NCBI RefSeq assembly: GCF_014898815.1 | Contig: NW_026515445.1 | Span: 1,302,001-1,366,000 of the forward strand | Direction of reading: 5' to 3' | DNA: 64,000 bases | Source: Panonychus citri | Lineage: Eukaryota; Arthropoda; Arachnida; Trombidiformes; Tetranychidae | Shown: positions 1 to 12,600 of the stretch, piece by piece | How positions within the stretch are numbered: the first letter of the stretch is position 1 | Layout: every line of letters starts with the position of its first letter | The notes under the pieces: model-generated | Seen by the model: only the letters and a program-made list of their open reading frames with translations | What the model was told of the DNA's origin: nothing | Database searches by the model: none | Made by a program: the position numbers and the translations under genes

Positions 1-96
1 CCGGTTTTGCACAATTTAATTGATTTACTTTTTATCATGTGATATTTAAATATTTTTAACAAGCTTTTAATATCTAAATTGTTCTTACTTCTTCAG

Positions 97-2257
97 GATC
101 AAGCCCGGAAACCGAATCAACTAAGCCAACAAAAACAAAACCAACTACAAAAACAACTTCTGCAAGCTCAGCAAAACCAACAAGGTTTGTCTAAACTCAA
201 TATCATAACTTGAATGATTTTTTATCACTGGCTACTTGAATCCACCTTGTCATCATTTAGTTTGAAACAGTTTTAGACGTGGCACATTTTTTACAACAAT
301 GATTTTTGATCTTGAATATTAGATTATGTTCATGGTTTAGATTGTTGGAAACACGAATACATAGATTACAGTTCATTCGAATTGAACTATTCTACCCATT
401 CGCAAAGACTAAAATCTCTTACCTGACCTCTTTCTCTTTTCACCATGTAATCACAAGAAAGAGTATTGATAATATTTACATTGAACAATTGACTACACAC
501 ACGTTTTACTCACTACACGTTGAAAATATAATTACATTGTATTAGATATTTGATATATTTTTAACTGTTTTATTATTCTTTTACCGTTTAGTCAAAGAGA
601 GGAAAGAAAACCAAAAACAGGTACAAAACCAACAGACCCAAATTCAGAAAGAATCTAAGAAAATCTGGCCTGATCGAACTAATTCCGATAAAGCTGATGG
701 TTGGTCCTTTGATAGCGACTCTCCAAGTCCTGACGCAAATTCATCTTCTATAAAGTTTCCTACGCAACAAATTTGGAAATCATCTGAAGACTCAGGTGAT
801 AAAAATTCTTCAAAACAAATTTGGGGTCAAGCTTGTCAAACAAAGAATTCAACCATATCTCTTGCCGAAATTCAAAGACTCCAAGAGGCCAAGGAAAAGG
901 AAGAGAAAATTAAACAAGCTCAACAAACTGAAAGGCAAAATATTTATTTGTGAGTATTCAGTTGGTTTTATCTCCAATATAGATTATTAACTTGGAAGCA
1001 TTTGCAATTTTTACAGAGAAAAACAATCAAATGCCCAACAGTTATTTGAGCAGCAGCAAAAACAGAAAAACCAATTGACATGGGCTAGAAGTCATTTGCA
1101 ACAAGCTCAAGCACCAGTGAAAACGTTGGCCGAAATTCAGAAAGAAGAAGCTCAGAAACTTGAGAAGCAAAAGAAAAGTGAAGAGAAAAACAAGCAGCAG
1201 TTAAACAAAATACGGTTACAAGTTGTGGAATCTGGAGTAACGCGGCCAGTCAGTTATCTTGGAAAGGGTCTTCCACCAATGCCTGGGGCCAATCTTCTAT
1301 TATTACAGGTTCTTCGAATCAAACATCTTCACCGGGGCCAAATTTTACAGGTAACATAGGAGAAGCTTTTTGGGACACCCCAGCCCCAAAAGAAAGCAAA
1401 AATGCATCTAAGAACCAAGAAAGTAGTGCCTTGCAGCACAACATCAAGTCCAGTGGTGGAAATAATAATGGGGCCAGTGGCAAATCCAAATCTCGAAAAG
1501 AAGAGGTTCGAGATGTTTCATTTACTGTTAATTTGTGTTCATAAGATTTTAGTAGGTTCATTTTTTATTGATTTTTCTCTTGATTTATTTTTTATCAGGA
1601 AGTTGTGATGAAACTATTTAGTAACCAGCGTCGACAAAAGCCTGACGAGTTCACCATATGGTGCACTGGAGCGCTGAGCAAATATAAGTCATCTATTGAT
1701 AGTGAGTTTTAATATTCTCATTTTAATTAATCTCCTCTACATTTGGTTGATTATAAAAATTATAAATCATATTACATTTATTTTCCCTTTCAGTTCCTAC
1801 GTTTATTGCATTTCTCAAAGATGTTGAATCTCCATTTGACGTCAGTGATTATGTGAACTCTTATCTGGGTGACACTAAAGAAACAAAAGATTTTGCCAAT
1901 CAGTTCTTGGAGAAAAGGTCATATTTCCGCAATCAAGCTAAAAAAGAAGCATCAGAGGTGAGCGGTCAAGATCATCTGCGAAGATAAATGAAAAGTATTC
2001 CTCACAATTTTTTCATTATCTTTTCAACTTTTCAGGAACTGATGTGGGGACCAGCTCCTGCTATAACTCCGTCCGTTAATAAATCATCACACAATAATCC
2101 GTCATCCAATAATAATGGAGGAGATGGTAATTCTGGTGCCGCATCAAAGAAAAAAAAGAAAAAGGCGAAAAAAGTTGCTAATTCAATCCTAGGATTCACT
2201 ATTCAATCTGATCCTGACAGAATTAATGCAGGAGAAATTGAAACAGTGGATAAATAA
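97..2257 (+). CDS. GIGYF: GIGYF (PERQ amino acid-rich with GYF domain) protein, 3' part; apparent frameshift
   Basis: This is the C-terminal part of a GIGYF1/2 family protein, a cytoplasmic translational repressor that bridges 4EHP with mRNA-decay factors. Exons by splice sites: 97-184, 592-949, 1017-1505, 1599-1701, 1794-1957 and 2036-2257. Earlier exons, including the GYF domain, lie left of the window. The visible protein has a Q/K/E-rich coiled coil, two family-typical repeats (SLAEIQRLQEA, TLAEIQKEEA), W-containing linkers (IWSNAASQLSWKG, AFWDTP), then the conserved C-terminal domain (EVVMKLFSNQRRQKPDEFT, ending GEIETVDK). The reading frame does not connect inside exon 3: the coiled coil to about 1180-1213 and the IWSNAA segment from about 1230 are in different frames. 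No plausible spliceable intron separates them. This may be a 1-base assembly error in an A-rich stretch or a true lesion. Family identity is strong; the intactness of the gene is uncertain. Confidence 0.85.
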
Positions 2258-3150
2258 ATGAACGACACTTGATTCTGTTAGAGATTAGAAAACGAATGAC
2301 TTTCAACGAGAACTGAAACGATGTGTTGATCCAATAGTATCTTCAGCTATTATCGCCTTTCTTCACGATTATCTCTCATTTGGTTCTCTTTCTCGTCTTC
2401 GTCTTATTCTCCCGTTAAATTGCTGCAAAAGATTATCTTAATTAGTCTGACTCCTCGTGACTGAAGTTCATTTAACTAATCTGTTAACTTTGATTTGCGC
2501 TTTTCTTAAACCAAGACTTAGCTTATCAAATTTCTTTCGTCTACTCACCAAGACACTTTAAAAACAGAAAACGAATTAATGTAAGGAAATTATTCCATCA
2601 AAACACTAAGAAACATCAGTCAGAATTCTGACTAAGAATCATCGTTAAATTGATTGTAAATTGTTGTAAAATCCTAATGATAAGGCAACAAATTTTTTGA
2701 AAGATTGAAATCAATCAGATTATTTGGTAAAAAAAACAGTTAACTTATCTTGTCAACTTTTTTTATTGTCATCGTATTTTAGTGAAGCAAATGAGTTGAT
2801 TTAATTCATTCAAGAAGAAATTTAATCCGATTAAGTTTTCTTCTGGAAGAAAATTTATCAGGACAAACAAGAAAATGAGTAACAACGATTCGAGAGGAAC
2901 ATTTATAATGAATTCTTGAAATTGGATCTTTCATGATTCGATCATCCGTCGTGAACACATTGTAACAATCTTTTAATTAACTGTAAATAATCAAATTGTA
3001 TAGAAAAAAGTTGTTTTCTTTATTTTAAGAATCACCATCATTTTGTGAATAGAGAAAAGTTCGGAATATGATGAGTGATAAGAGGTTACAATTCGATGAA
3101 AAATTCGAACAAGTTTATTTACTCAAAGAATATTCAATCAGAGCCTTTGA
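2258..3150. other. Intergenic / 3' UTRs between GIGYF and SPCS1
   Basis: The stretch is AT-rich and non-coding, between two convergent genes. It probably holds the GIGYF 3' UTR and the short SPCS1 3' UTR. Open frames here are short and unlike any known protein. The plus-strand frame at 3068-3322 is a shadow of the SPCS1 last exon. Confidence 0.6.
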
Positions 3151-3641
3151 TCATTTCTTTTTCTTGCCTTTGGTTGCTGATGGAGAAGATGGAGAAGATG
3201 TTGGTTCATCTTCTTTGTTTGCTTTAGAAGTTTCTTTTCGTCGCTTTTGCCATTTAACTGGATGTTTACGGTACATGGGCCAAGGTGGAAGTGTCAACTG
3301 TTCAAAGAAGAAAATGTTATAATGAATAAACCAAATTAGTTAATCACTTTACCACAACAGATTGTTAAACTTACCAAGCAAGAGATGACAAATCCTGCAC
3401 CAAGGGAGTAGACGGTGTAAGAAAACTGCTCATGATAGTAGCCAATTCCTAAACCAATGACAGCAGCAGTTAGTATTAACGTTTGGAATAATTTCTCAGC
3501 TTTCTTCTGACCAGCAAAATCCTAATTATCCAGGAAAACATTAAAGAAATTGAAAAAAAATGAATAAACAACAAGAATGAGACAATTTGTCAATGTGAAT
3601 CTTACCATATGAGTTGGAATAGATTCAAGAAATCCTGACAT
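3151..3641 (-). CDS. SPCS1: Signal peptidase complex subunit 1 (SPC12)
   Basis: Non-catalytic subunit of the ER signal peptidase complex, which removes signal peptides during translocation. Three exons on the minus strand, 3606-3641, 3375-3521 and 3151-3297, give 109 residues, close to the human length. The protein starts MSGFLESIPTHMDFAGQKKA, followed by two membrane segments separated by a short YHEQF-type loop (LILTAAVIGLGIGYY, and SYTVYSLGAGFVISCL). Next comes the family hallmark LTLPPWPMYRKHPVKW and a cytosolic, lysine-rich tail ending in GKKKK. Introns of 78 and 84 bp have clean GT-AG borders, and all phases are 0. The start is the first ATG and precedes the conserved segment directly. 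Function is assigned by family. Confidence 0.93.
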
Positions 3642-3911
3642 AATTGCAGATGATTTGTTAATCCTTAATAAAAGCAGAACAACCACAAACAAAAACTCAA
3701 AGTTACCAAGTAAAACAGAACAACAATTAGTGAAAAATTAACAACAATCAAACTAAATTAATTTAGTTTAATCAACTGGGCTTAAAGTGATTGGATATTC
3801 ACTCAGCTATTGAGCTTCCACCTTCTGGCGATCAGAGTAATCGATTTGCTTACGAATGGAATTAGGGACCGTTTCCGAATTGCATTTCTATTTATTCCTT
3901 TTCTTTTATTT

Positions 3912-3919
3912 TATCGATA
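3912..3919. promoter_or_regulatory. TATCGATA (DRE-like) motif upstream of SPCS1
   Basis: A perfect TATCGATA palindrome lies about 270 bp upstream of the SPCS1 start codon. In Drosophila this word is the DREF-binding element of housekeeping promoters. A few copies are expected by chance in 64 kb of such AT-rich DNA, so this is only suggestive. Confidence 0.25.
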
Positions 3920-4132
3920 ATTTTAGAATTTAATTATTAACCATTTAAAATTAATTTTATTAACAAACACTTTATGAGTCGATTTAATGATTAAGTTGTT
4001 ATCGATTATTGATTTTAATCAAGATATTTTAGTTGGATGGCTTTCTTTTTTAACTTTTTCGAGGTCATTCAATTAGGAACAGAGAAATAATCAGTTAATT
4101 GACAATAGAAAATAGAAAGAGCATTTAGATGA

Positions 4133-6651
4133 TTAGTTAATTACAATTTTATGAATTATTGTTTTCCGATCATCTCCACAACTTGCTAATAAAAGTCCAT
4201 CGGGTGATTGATTCCCAGGTTTAAATCGTAATTTTTTTACTTGTGATGTGTGACTAAAAGTGAAAATAATGAGAGAAAATTAGTTAATAGCTACAATTTG
4301 ATATAATCAATTATGAATAGAATTGAATCTCACCAATTATCAATTGACAATTTTAACTTCCAATTAGTTTCTATTGACCATTTATAAATCTTGATGTTGC
4401 CATTTTCTAGACCAAAAGCGACAACATAACCATTTGAATCACGATATCTGGCGATATCAATTGCGATAATTGGGTCTGATAGAACTAAATTGTGATCAGA
4501 AATCGCCATGACAGGACCCAAGCAATTTCTTGGTCCACCGTCACCAGAAACACCACCAAATCCCCAAACAATGGCTTTTTTATCCCGAGAACAAGTGACG
4601 AAATACTGATTATCTGGAGTCCAAGCGACGTCCCAAATTATCCGACTATGGAGACAAGTCTTCTTATCGGTGTTTCCAATCTTAATTATGTTTACGTTTG
4701 ATTCTGAATCTTGTAATTCATAAAGACACCAAGTTCTATCACGAGAAACGGAGATAAGGTAACGATCATTCGGAGAGAATCGAGTCTGGGTAATAGTTAA
4801 ACTGTGGAAGTGAAGTTCTTGTAACTTTTTAAAGTTTTGACCGATATTCCAAATAATAAGATTGGCACTTTCAGATTTACTCGCTTTACAAGCTGATGCT
4901 AGTAAAGAACCTCGATGATTACATGTGATAGTGAAAAGTTCATATGAATGTCCAAAGAGTTTTTCGATTTCAGGCCAAAGAGTATTTTGTTGTAAAATCT
5001 CCTCCAATGGAGGTTTGTCCAGAACGACTGACTTGAAGTATTCGTCCATGTCAATTTCACTATAAATCGCTTTGTTGGATAGACCCAACGGAGGTACACT
5101 AGCACATTCGGGAAGCTCTCGATTTACTTTTAATTGTTTCGATAAATCCTCTTGTGAAATGTTGATGAAACTTTGGAGAAATGATTTAGTTGCACCAAAA
5201 ATTCTGATGACTTTTTCATCGGCACCAGAGGCAAAAGTTAACCCATCAATCACTGTGATACAGTTTAAATCGTAGCCGTGGATCTGAGGTCTTGCGATTT
5301 CATGATAAGTCGTTTTGGAAGACTCTTTCCTGGCCCAAGGGGCATGAAGACGAGTTGTTTGATCTAATGAACATGTTAACAGAAAATTTCCATTGGGTTC
5401 CCATGAAAGATCATTGATAATCTCCCAATGGCCTCCGAGACCAACCTCTGGACTCCATGATCCAGTCTCTTTATTATTTCTCCATACATGTAAGGCTCCA
5501 TTGAATGATTGTCCAATTATCAAATTAAGCTGTGGGTTAATCAAAGCTCCAACGAAACCAAGAGCACTTCCACCAACATCTCCAACTCGAATAGATTCTG
5601 TCCAAATTTCATCATCTTCTCCTTGACACCAAAGCACAATACTTTTGTCCATTGAAGCGGATAGAAGACCAACTTTACCAGAAGAGTTTTCAACAAATTG
5701 TACCGAGTAAACCCAACCTTCGTGACCAAGTAGAATAGTTTCGATCGACACTTCGAAGTAATTATTCAATAGTTCGGCTACACGACCTTTCTCAGAGCGG
5801 TTAGTATCAATTCGAGAAATTTTCCAAACTCTTATAAAGTGATCTTGACATCCAGTAGCTAAATACAAAGAGTCTACGGAAGGGAAATAGAAAATTTTGT
5901 TAGCAATAGTCGTTAGAAATTGTTCAATAAGAATAACTCACTCGAATTTATGGAAATTATATCGACAGACTGTATCCAGTCTTCGTTTCCACCCAATTCG
6001 ATTAGTTTATGAAGATTCTTGTTCTCATCAAAAGCCATGAGATGGACCATTGAACCGCTTCCAACAAGACTGATGAAAATAACATCACCAAACATTTGTT
6101 GATCACTTTGGATTAATCGTATATCGAAAATAAATTGTTTCATCTCAATAAAGTCGATAAATTGATCGTTGAACCACAATCCAACCTTTTCACTGGTCAA
6201 AGATGCACATGTAAAGTAATTCACATGATTCTTTTTGAAACCTTGACAATTTAATGAAGTAACGATTGTGTGAACATTAATCAATCCATCATCAGGCACT
6301 GAGAGTTTACATTCAGGAATATAACCATTATCACCTTTTGTCCATATTATTGCTTGACCGCCATTAGAAGCTGATACAAAACTATCAACTAACAGAGATT
6401 ATCGATTAATAAATTGAATATTTAACAAATTAACCAGAAATCATACCTGATTTAATCCACCGAACACAATTAACTTGTGAATTGTGTCCATTAAGAAGTT
6501 GAATATGTTGATGATCAACATAATCATAAACACAAATTGAATTACATGAAGGATACACAATCAAATTACCTCTAAGATCAAAAGCATGAGGTTTATGGTT
6601 ACAATTAGCAGATAGATAATTAATTTCGTGCGAGAAAATTTCTTCCTTCAT
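4133..6651 (-). CDS. ELP2: Elongator complex protein 2 (WD40 scaffold)
   Basis: WD40 scaffold subunit of Elongator, the Elp123 core that starts wobble-uridine (U34) cm5/mcm5 modification of tRNA. Four exons on the minus strand, 6447-6651, 5942-6388, 4334-5873 and 4133-4253, join in frame (phases 1, 1, 2) into 770 residues; human ELP2 is 826. WD motifs run through two beta-propellers: an N-terminal GHNSQVNCVRWI, a mid region with ATGCQDHFIRVWKIS and LLGHEGWVYSVQF, then SWEPNGNFLLTCSLDQTTRL, HSLTITQTRFSPNDRYLISV and DVAWTPDNQYFVTCSRDKKA, and the last blade LLLASCGDDRKT. The start ATG is the first in the open frame and precedes the first blade by about 50 residues, as in the family. Introns are 53-80 bp. 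It is transcribed divergently from the DUF229 gene. Confidence 0.93.
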
Positions 6652-7050
6652 CTTAATTAAACTTCAAACAATTAATAAAATTAGAATATAAAAAATTCAA
6701 AACAACCACAATTTCAAAACAAAACAAAACATGGAATCAAAAGGGATCATTTCCAAATTAAATTCTGATAAGATTCGTAAATTGTAAATTAAATTGTCAG
6801 TAAATTGATTATTTACAATTTCTTACTTTCTAATTGTCATTGAATCAATCGGTTTGAATAATTTTAGAGATGAAAATGATCTTAGATTAGCAGTTCAAAG
6901 AAACCAGAACTTTTTTGGTGATAGCAATTAAGAAGCTGAAAATTAAATTAAAACAAGAGTGTTAATTGTGTTGATTTAGTTGAATCAACAATTGGCATCT
7001 CTCCTTTCCTGTTTGTTGGTGTCAAAGATAAACATGATTACAATTGATTG
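6652..7050. promoter_or_regulatory. Divergent intergenic region ELP2 / DUF229 gene
   Basis: This 399 bp AT-rich stretch separates the start codons of two divergently transcribed genes and must contain both 5' UTRs and promoters. I see no TATA box, CpG cluster or other recognisable element. Confidence 0.4.
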
Positions 7051-9028
7051 ATGTCAATTCGTTTCCAATTTGATGAGTTTGTCATGAAAAAAGTTCAAAG
7101 AAAAATGAAACTCAAGTTTATCAAATTATATTCACTTGTTGCTTTAATTATTACAGTTATCACAATATTCACTTATTATCATGTTTTTGTTGGAAACAAT
7201 AATGAATTTAAATCCGATGTTAAATTGTTTGATCAACTCGAAATCGAAGAATCAAATTCTGATTTGACTTTAACTCGTTCTGAATGGTTTGATAAAAAGT
7301 CGCCTTCAAATTGTTCACTGCCAATCAACATGGATCCATTTGATCCGATAATTAAAAGTTTTATTGTTAATTACAACCATGATAAGTTTAAATGCTATGA
7401 TGACATTAGCCCAGGAGTTGAAGAAATGTTAAAATTAACTAATGGCCAACAATTAACCTCGATGAATGATCGTGATCCGATTGTCGTGTTGAAATTACCC
7501 AAGAAACGACATTCGGTTAAATGTGCGTATCGACCATTTGAATTACTCGAAGATTATGACCTGGAATATAGAGCAATCGAGATGATAGAAGGATTTTCGC
7601 TCAACATGAAATCGACTAATTCGCAATTCGTAGCGATTAAGTGTATAAACGGAGACGAAAAGGTCTACAATCGAATCCATTCTTGGCCATTGAAAGTTTC
7701 ACAGTTAATTGAGAAAAAATCATCGATACCAACGGTTAAAAGCGACCAAATTAAACCTTCGGTATTAATCTTGGTACTTGAGTCCACTTCGAGACTCAAC
7801 TTCGAAAGGTTCATGAAACAAACATCAAAATCACTGAATAAACTTTCAAGTAATTTCATATTGAAAGGATTGAACATTTTCGGCGACGATACCTGGAAAA
7901 ATATGATTCCACTTCTAACAGGTAAAGATAATTACCAAACGAAAGCTACTAATTAACACTGACTGTTGATCAAACAATTAGCTACTTAAGTTTCACTTTC
8001 AGTCAACAGTACTGTTTGACTTGTTTATTGTTTTCTGTTTGAAAGCTGAACAATTAACCAATTTACTTTAAACGGTTTTCCAATTCTCATGAAAAACAGG
8101 TCATCATGTTTCTTACGGCGAATGGTCAAACCATGTAGACGAAGTTGGACCATTCGATGATTTAGATTTAATCTGGAAAGATTTTAAAAGAGCTGATTAT
8201 CTGACCGGTTACATTGAGGATTATCCATCATTGGGATTATTCAATTTGAGGAAAGATGGATTTTTAAATCCACCTACCGATTGGTACCCAAGGGCTCATT
8301 GGGCACAAATGGAATTTGAAATGGGTTATCACAAGACTAATAAGTGTTTCGGTCGTCAGCCTAAATTGACTGATTGGTTGAAGCAAGTGAGACAATTTGT
8401 TAATTTAACCAGCTCATCTAAATTACCTTACTTTCTGTGGTCATTTCTTATCGAACCATTGGCAGATAATTTCAACAAAATTCAATATGTTGACCAGCAA
8501 TTAGCTGATTTTATTAATATCTATTCAGCTCAACTTGAAGATACAGTTTTTATATTGATGGGTGATCATGGGCCACGTTTTGGTGGACAAATGACCACTG
8601 AATATGGTCAATACGAGTCAAGATTACCTTTGTTCAATATTCATCTACCTAAGAAATTAACAAAACGTCATCCACATTTAGCAAAGTATTTAACTCGAAA
8701 TCAAAATAGATTAACAACTTGGCTTGATGTCAGAGAAATTTTGAAAGATATCGCTTCAGGTTAGATTTGGTTCAATGGTATTATGAAAATTTAAAATTAT
8801 CATAACTTTTTCTAAACCATTTCGCTCATTCAAACAGGTAACTATGAAGAATTAATCAATTCGAATGAAGTTAAAAGAGCTTATTCAATATGGAGACAAG
8901 AAGTTCCTTTTACTCGAAATTGTTTACAAGCGAGGATTCCATCGGAATATTGCTCATGTCGAGCTTCGAATTCAGGTCAAGTTCTACAATTATCATCTTT
9001 AGCTGTTAAAAAGCTGCGAGATCATTAA
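7051..9028 (+). CDS. DUF229 (alkaline-phosphatase/sulfatase fold) type II membrane protein, probable pseudoenzyme with truncated C-terminus
   Basis: DUF229 proteins are predicted extracellular or lumenal enzymes of the alkaline phosphatase/sulfatase superfamily, widely expanded in arthropods and nematodes; substrates are unknown. Exons 7051-7921, 8100-8759 and 8838-9028 give 573 residues. A signal anchor is seen at residues about 26-48. Core motifs are recognisable: VLESTSRLNFERF at about 242-254, DDTWKNMIPLLTG at the end of exon 1, and GDHGPRFG with D446-H447. Two residues expected at the metal site look replaced. The first Asp before the Ser-Thr pair is Glu244, and the usual HDD block reads ADN, with Ala412 in the His position. 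The frame stops at TAA 9026, while the family's conserved C-terminal segment continues downstream out of frame (next entry). I infer a degenerating, possibly non-catalytic paralogue. The start could also be the ATG at residue 12. Confidence 0.8.
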
Positions 9029-9403
9029 TGGATGATATTAACCACCGACTGAATGATTACGCTGGTTATTGTCGAAAACTGAATTGAAAAATATTCTGAA
9101 AGCGATGGTAATCAAAAAAATAATTTCGATCACAATGTTGATAACTAAAGACTGATTTTTCTTTGCAGTTTTTTCAGGGAACCTCATCTCATCCGGACAG
9201 AATGGAACTTGTTCTGAACGTTTCTCCATCAAATGCGATTTTGAGAGCGATTGTCACTCGTCCTTAAAAGGTTCAAAAAAGTTATATACAAATGGAGTTT
9301 AGATGGTGATATCGATCGCCTCAATAAGCCAGGAAATGAAAGCAATTGTATCGAGGACGAAGTCACCCGAAAATTTTGTTCTTGTTATGAAAATCTACTT
9401 TGA
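9029..9403 (+). pseudogene. Out-of-frame remnants of the DUF229 C-terminal region
   Basis: Four segments in shifting frames resemble the normal DUF229 tail: 9028-9084 (DDINHRLNDYAGYCRKL), 9081-9107 (ELKNILKAM, followed by a GT donor), 9169-9263 after a TTTGCAG acceptor (RMELVLNVSPSNAILRAIV), and 9260-9403 (WSLDGDIDRLNKPGNE, then KFCSCYENLL and TGA). Three frame changes fall within about 240 bp, whereas the preceding 573 codons are uninterrupted. This pattern fits decay of the tail after a premature stop. Clustered assembly indels are the alternative. Confidence 0.65.
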
Positions 9404-9625
9404 ATCAATTAAATATTAACCACAAATCACGATTGATTTTATCTTGGATTTTTTTATGACATTATTACAAAATGATATGTTTTTTTGTCTTTTATATTTG
9501 TACTTTTAACAATTAGTCTTAATTGTGAATAACAATGGAAAACAGTAACAATAATTTAGAAAAAGGAAAAACAGTCTTGAATTAGTCGATTTAATTGTAA
9601 TAACACGGAACAACAATCATGTTGA
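9404..9625. other. Convergent intergenic spacer
   Basis: An AT-rich spacer between the end of the DUF229 remnant and the LGR1-like stop codon. It holds the 3' ends of both transcripts. No coding signal is visible. Confidence 0.5.
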
Positions 9626-12600
9626 TTAAACTTCTTGTTGAGTTAAAAAAATTAAAGGTAAGTCCTCTTCTAGTTGAAGATTAACTAGATTATCATCTCT
9701 TTCAATTGCAATCGGCGAATCAACTTTCTTTAATTTAATTATATTATTTGGACTAGAAATTAATTGTTGGGCACTCCAAGTTGGATCAGCTAATTGTTCA
9801 ACGGTACAGCTTTTACGAAGAGTTGATTCAAAGTTTTCTGATGTCACCATCGTTTGACACGATTTGGAAACTCTCATAGTGTATTCAGCGATTCCATTAG
9901 TTGATGATGTTGGCAATAAATATCTTGAATTTTCAGCCTTCTGAGTTTTATCGTGATTAAGATAATTGTTGTTATTGTTGTGACTATTAACACGATTGTT
10001 TTGATGCGATTTATTGTCAAGTTTCTGTAAAGCCGAACTCGATTTACCAAATAACTGGGAACCGACACTTGAGAAAGACTTTAACAGGGAAGGAATAACT
10101 TGGAATGGACTTTTCAATGAATTATCAGATGAAACTTTTCTATTCTTTGATAAATTACCAGTTTTTCCTGTTGATTCGTCGTTTAAATTGTTCTCAACTG
10201 TTAAATTATTTCCTTCATTTACTTCTCGTTGACCATTGACATACAGTTCAACCTCCACGTTGCTTCTGACCTCCATTCCTGGACTAGAAGATCCACCTCG
10301 AGGTATTTGAGTTCGAATGCTTAAATTAGATGAGGCACGACTGCTTTCAAGTTCTGGATATAAAGTAAATGAATTATCTCTCGATGGAGTAAACAAATCA
10401 TCATCATCATCGTAATCACCAGTCATAAAATCCTCATCATCATCAGTACATTCAATCTGAATCTCTGTTAATGGTGAACTAATTGAATTGGATCGACTCG
10501 AACCCATTTGTGTGTCAGTCGCTATACTGTCTTGTAATGATGTTTCCGTTGTTTCGTTCTTGATGCTTTCACCTAAATGGTAACATGACAATAAATTGGA
10601 AAGAAAAAAATCAAATTAAAGAGAAATCAATGAAATATGATTACGATTTTCACCACAATTAGGGAATGGGAATTTTAGATATTGAGTTTCTTTTAAATTC
10701 GTTTACTGATAAAAATTGATGTCTCTCTCTCTCTCTCTCTCTCTACTAGCAACTAGTCTTCATCATTCATCTGAAAGATCATGAGCAAATTCAGTTGTCT
10801 GAAAAAAGGATCATTAACCAACTAAAATCAAATCAACGTTAAGCTAAATTCTGAGTGATTAATGTGAAAACTTGAAGATAATTGAAACAACAATTGTATC
10901 TTTAGCTGAGGTTGAATCTTTCTTCCTCTACAATAATCTAGTTTAATGTTAATGATGATTAAAATGATTAACCTGATGATAAGATGTAACGTTTTTCTCT
11001 TGATTCATGATTCTTATCCTTAGCACGAGATAATTCAGTTAATTTGGTGAAAAACTTGGATGAATCTTTGGTCTTCGGAATTACACCAGCCATCATTATC
11101 TTTTCAGTTTCACGGCTCAATTTATTTCCAATGTGATTAACGTTGATACTCGAACTCTCATTTTGGTTAATTAAATTGATTCTTGTACATTCAGGACACA
11201 GAAAAGTGGCTTTGGTTGTCGGTTTTCTGTTTATAGTTGAATTAGTTGAGTTGATGAGTGAATTTCTAATTTGGTTGTTCGAGTTGACGGTAATTAAATA
11301 ATCATCAACAATCGGAAGTCTAGTAGAACCTTTTAGATCGTGACGAAACACAGCGGACGAAGAATCACTTGAAACACTTGATCGAGTCGTGGACAGTTTA
11401 CGAGTTGTAGAAGTCGAAGATGAAGCAGTCCAAGATGACCGACGACGAACCATCGCAATTGGACGTTTCATTGTTAAAAGTTGCGGCGAAATGTACCCGT
11501 GTCTCCATGAGTCCGATCTTGATGAGAAGTTACCACTTGAAATTGAATCTAGTCTATTATTTGGTCCATTTTGTGATCGTCGAGTGTGTCGACTGGGACA
11601 ACTTGTTGAGTCTGTTGAATCTAATCGCACGGGTATTTCTTTCGTCGCTGATGATCTCCCTTGCCACCATTTTGTGGCCATTTTACGGAACAAAGGTTGA
11701 CCGTTACAATTACCATTGAGAATTAACTTATTAATAGATATATTTGAAGGTTCAGCTGATGTTAGTCCACATCGACAAACCAACTTCTCACTATCTCCAG
11801 AACTTTTCTTATCAACGATTGAATTTGTATTAATTGGTGTATGTCGATTGGAGAAATTGGAACTATTTCGACCTCGACCAATCCCACGGGTAACTCGCGA
11901 CTCTTCAATTCTCTTACATAAAAGGACACAATCTTTCTTGAATTGTTTCGTGAAAATGGCATAAAGGAAAGGATTGGCACATGAATTTAAAGGTAAAACA
12001 AAAACGGTAAAAACTTTGGCCTCAGCAAGAGTAATAAGCTCATAACCAGCGATTGCTGTTAAGGTAAAAAAAGCGATCGGAGCCCAACAGAGGAAATCGG
12101 TGAAGACTAATAGAGCCATTCGCTTAGCGATTCGAGAATCATTTGAGTTCCAAGCTTGAGAACCTCTAATGGCACAATACATTCGCAGGTAACATCCCAT
12201 TAGAATAAAAAAAGCAAATCCATTGACAACAATCAATGAGATTACATAAGTTCGAGACCAAAAGTCCGTAATTTCGAAAGGTAAACAAACAGCGAATTTA
12301 CGATAATCAGAGATACCAAAAAGAGGGAGAAAAGCCATAAGAAGAGCGAAAGCCCAACCGATGGTCATAATGTATGCAGCGTGTTTCAGAGATAATCGTT
12401 TATTCAAATGCATCGCGTGAGTGATGGCATAATTACGTTCACACGTTATAACGGCCAAGGTGTAAACAGAAAGTTCGGTTGACAGAACACCAAGAAATCC
12501 CGCGATCTGACAGCCAAATGAACGTTGCCAGGGAAGCGCATATACTTTGTAATCGCCCAAAGTGGCAGCATCAACAATCGCCAACATACCTAAATAAATG

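Noticed and set aside
1125..1222. 98 bp intron with phase-correct GT and AG that would bypass the GIGYF frame change
   Set aside because: It would delete the conserved TLAEIQKEEAQ motif, and its 3' end lacks a pyrimidine tract.
3068..3322. Plus-strand open frame of 84 codons
   Set aside because: It is antisense to the SPCS1 last exon; the minus strand carries the conserved LTLPPWPMYRKHPVKW motif.
11389..11719. Two overlapping plus-strand frames of about 100 codons
   Set aside because: Both are antisense shadows of the LGR1-like cytoplasmic-tail exon.
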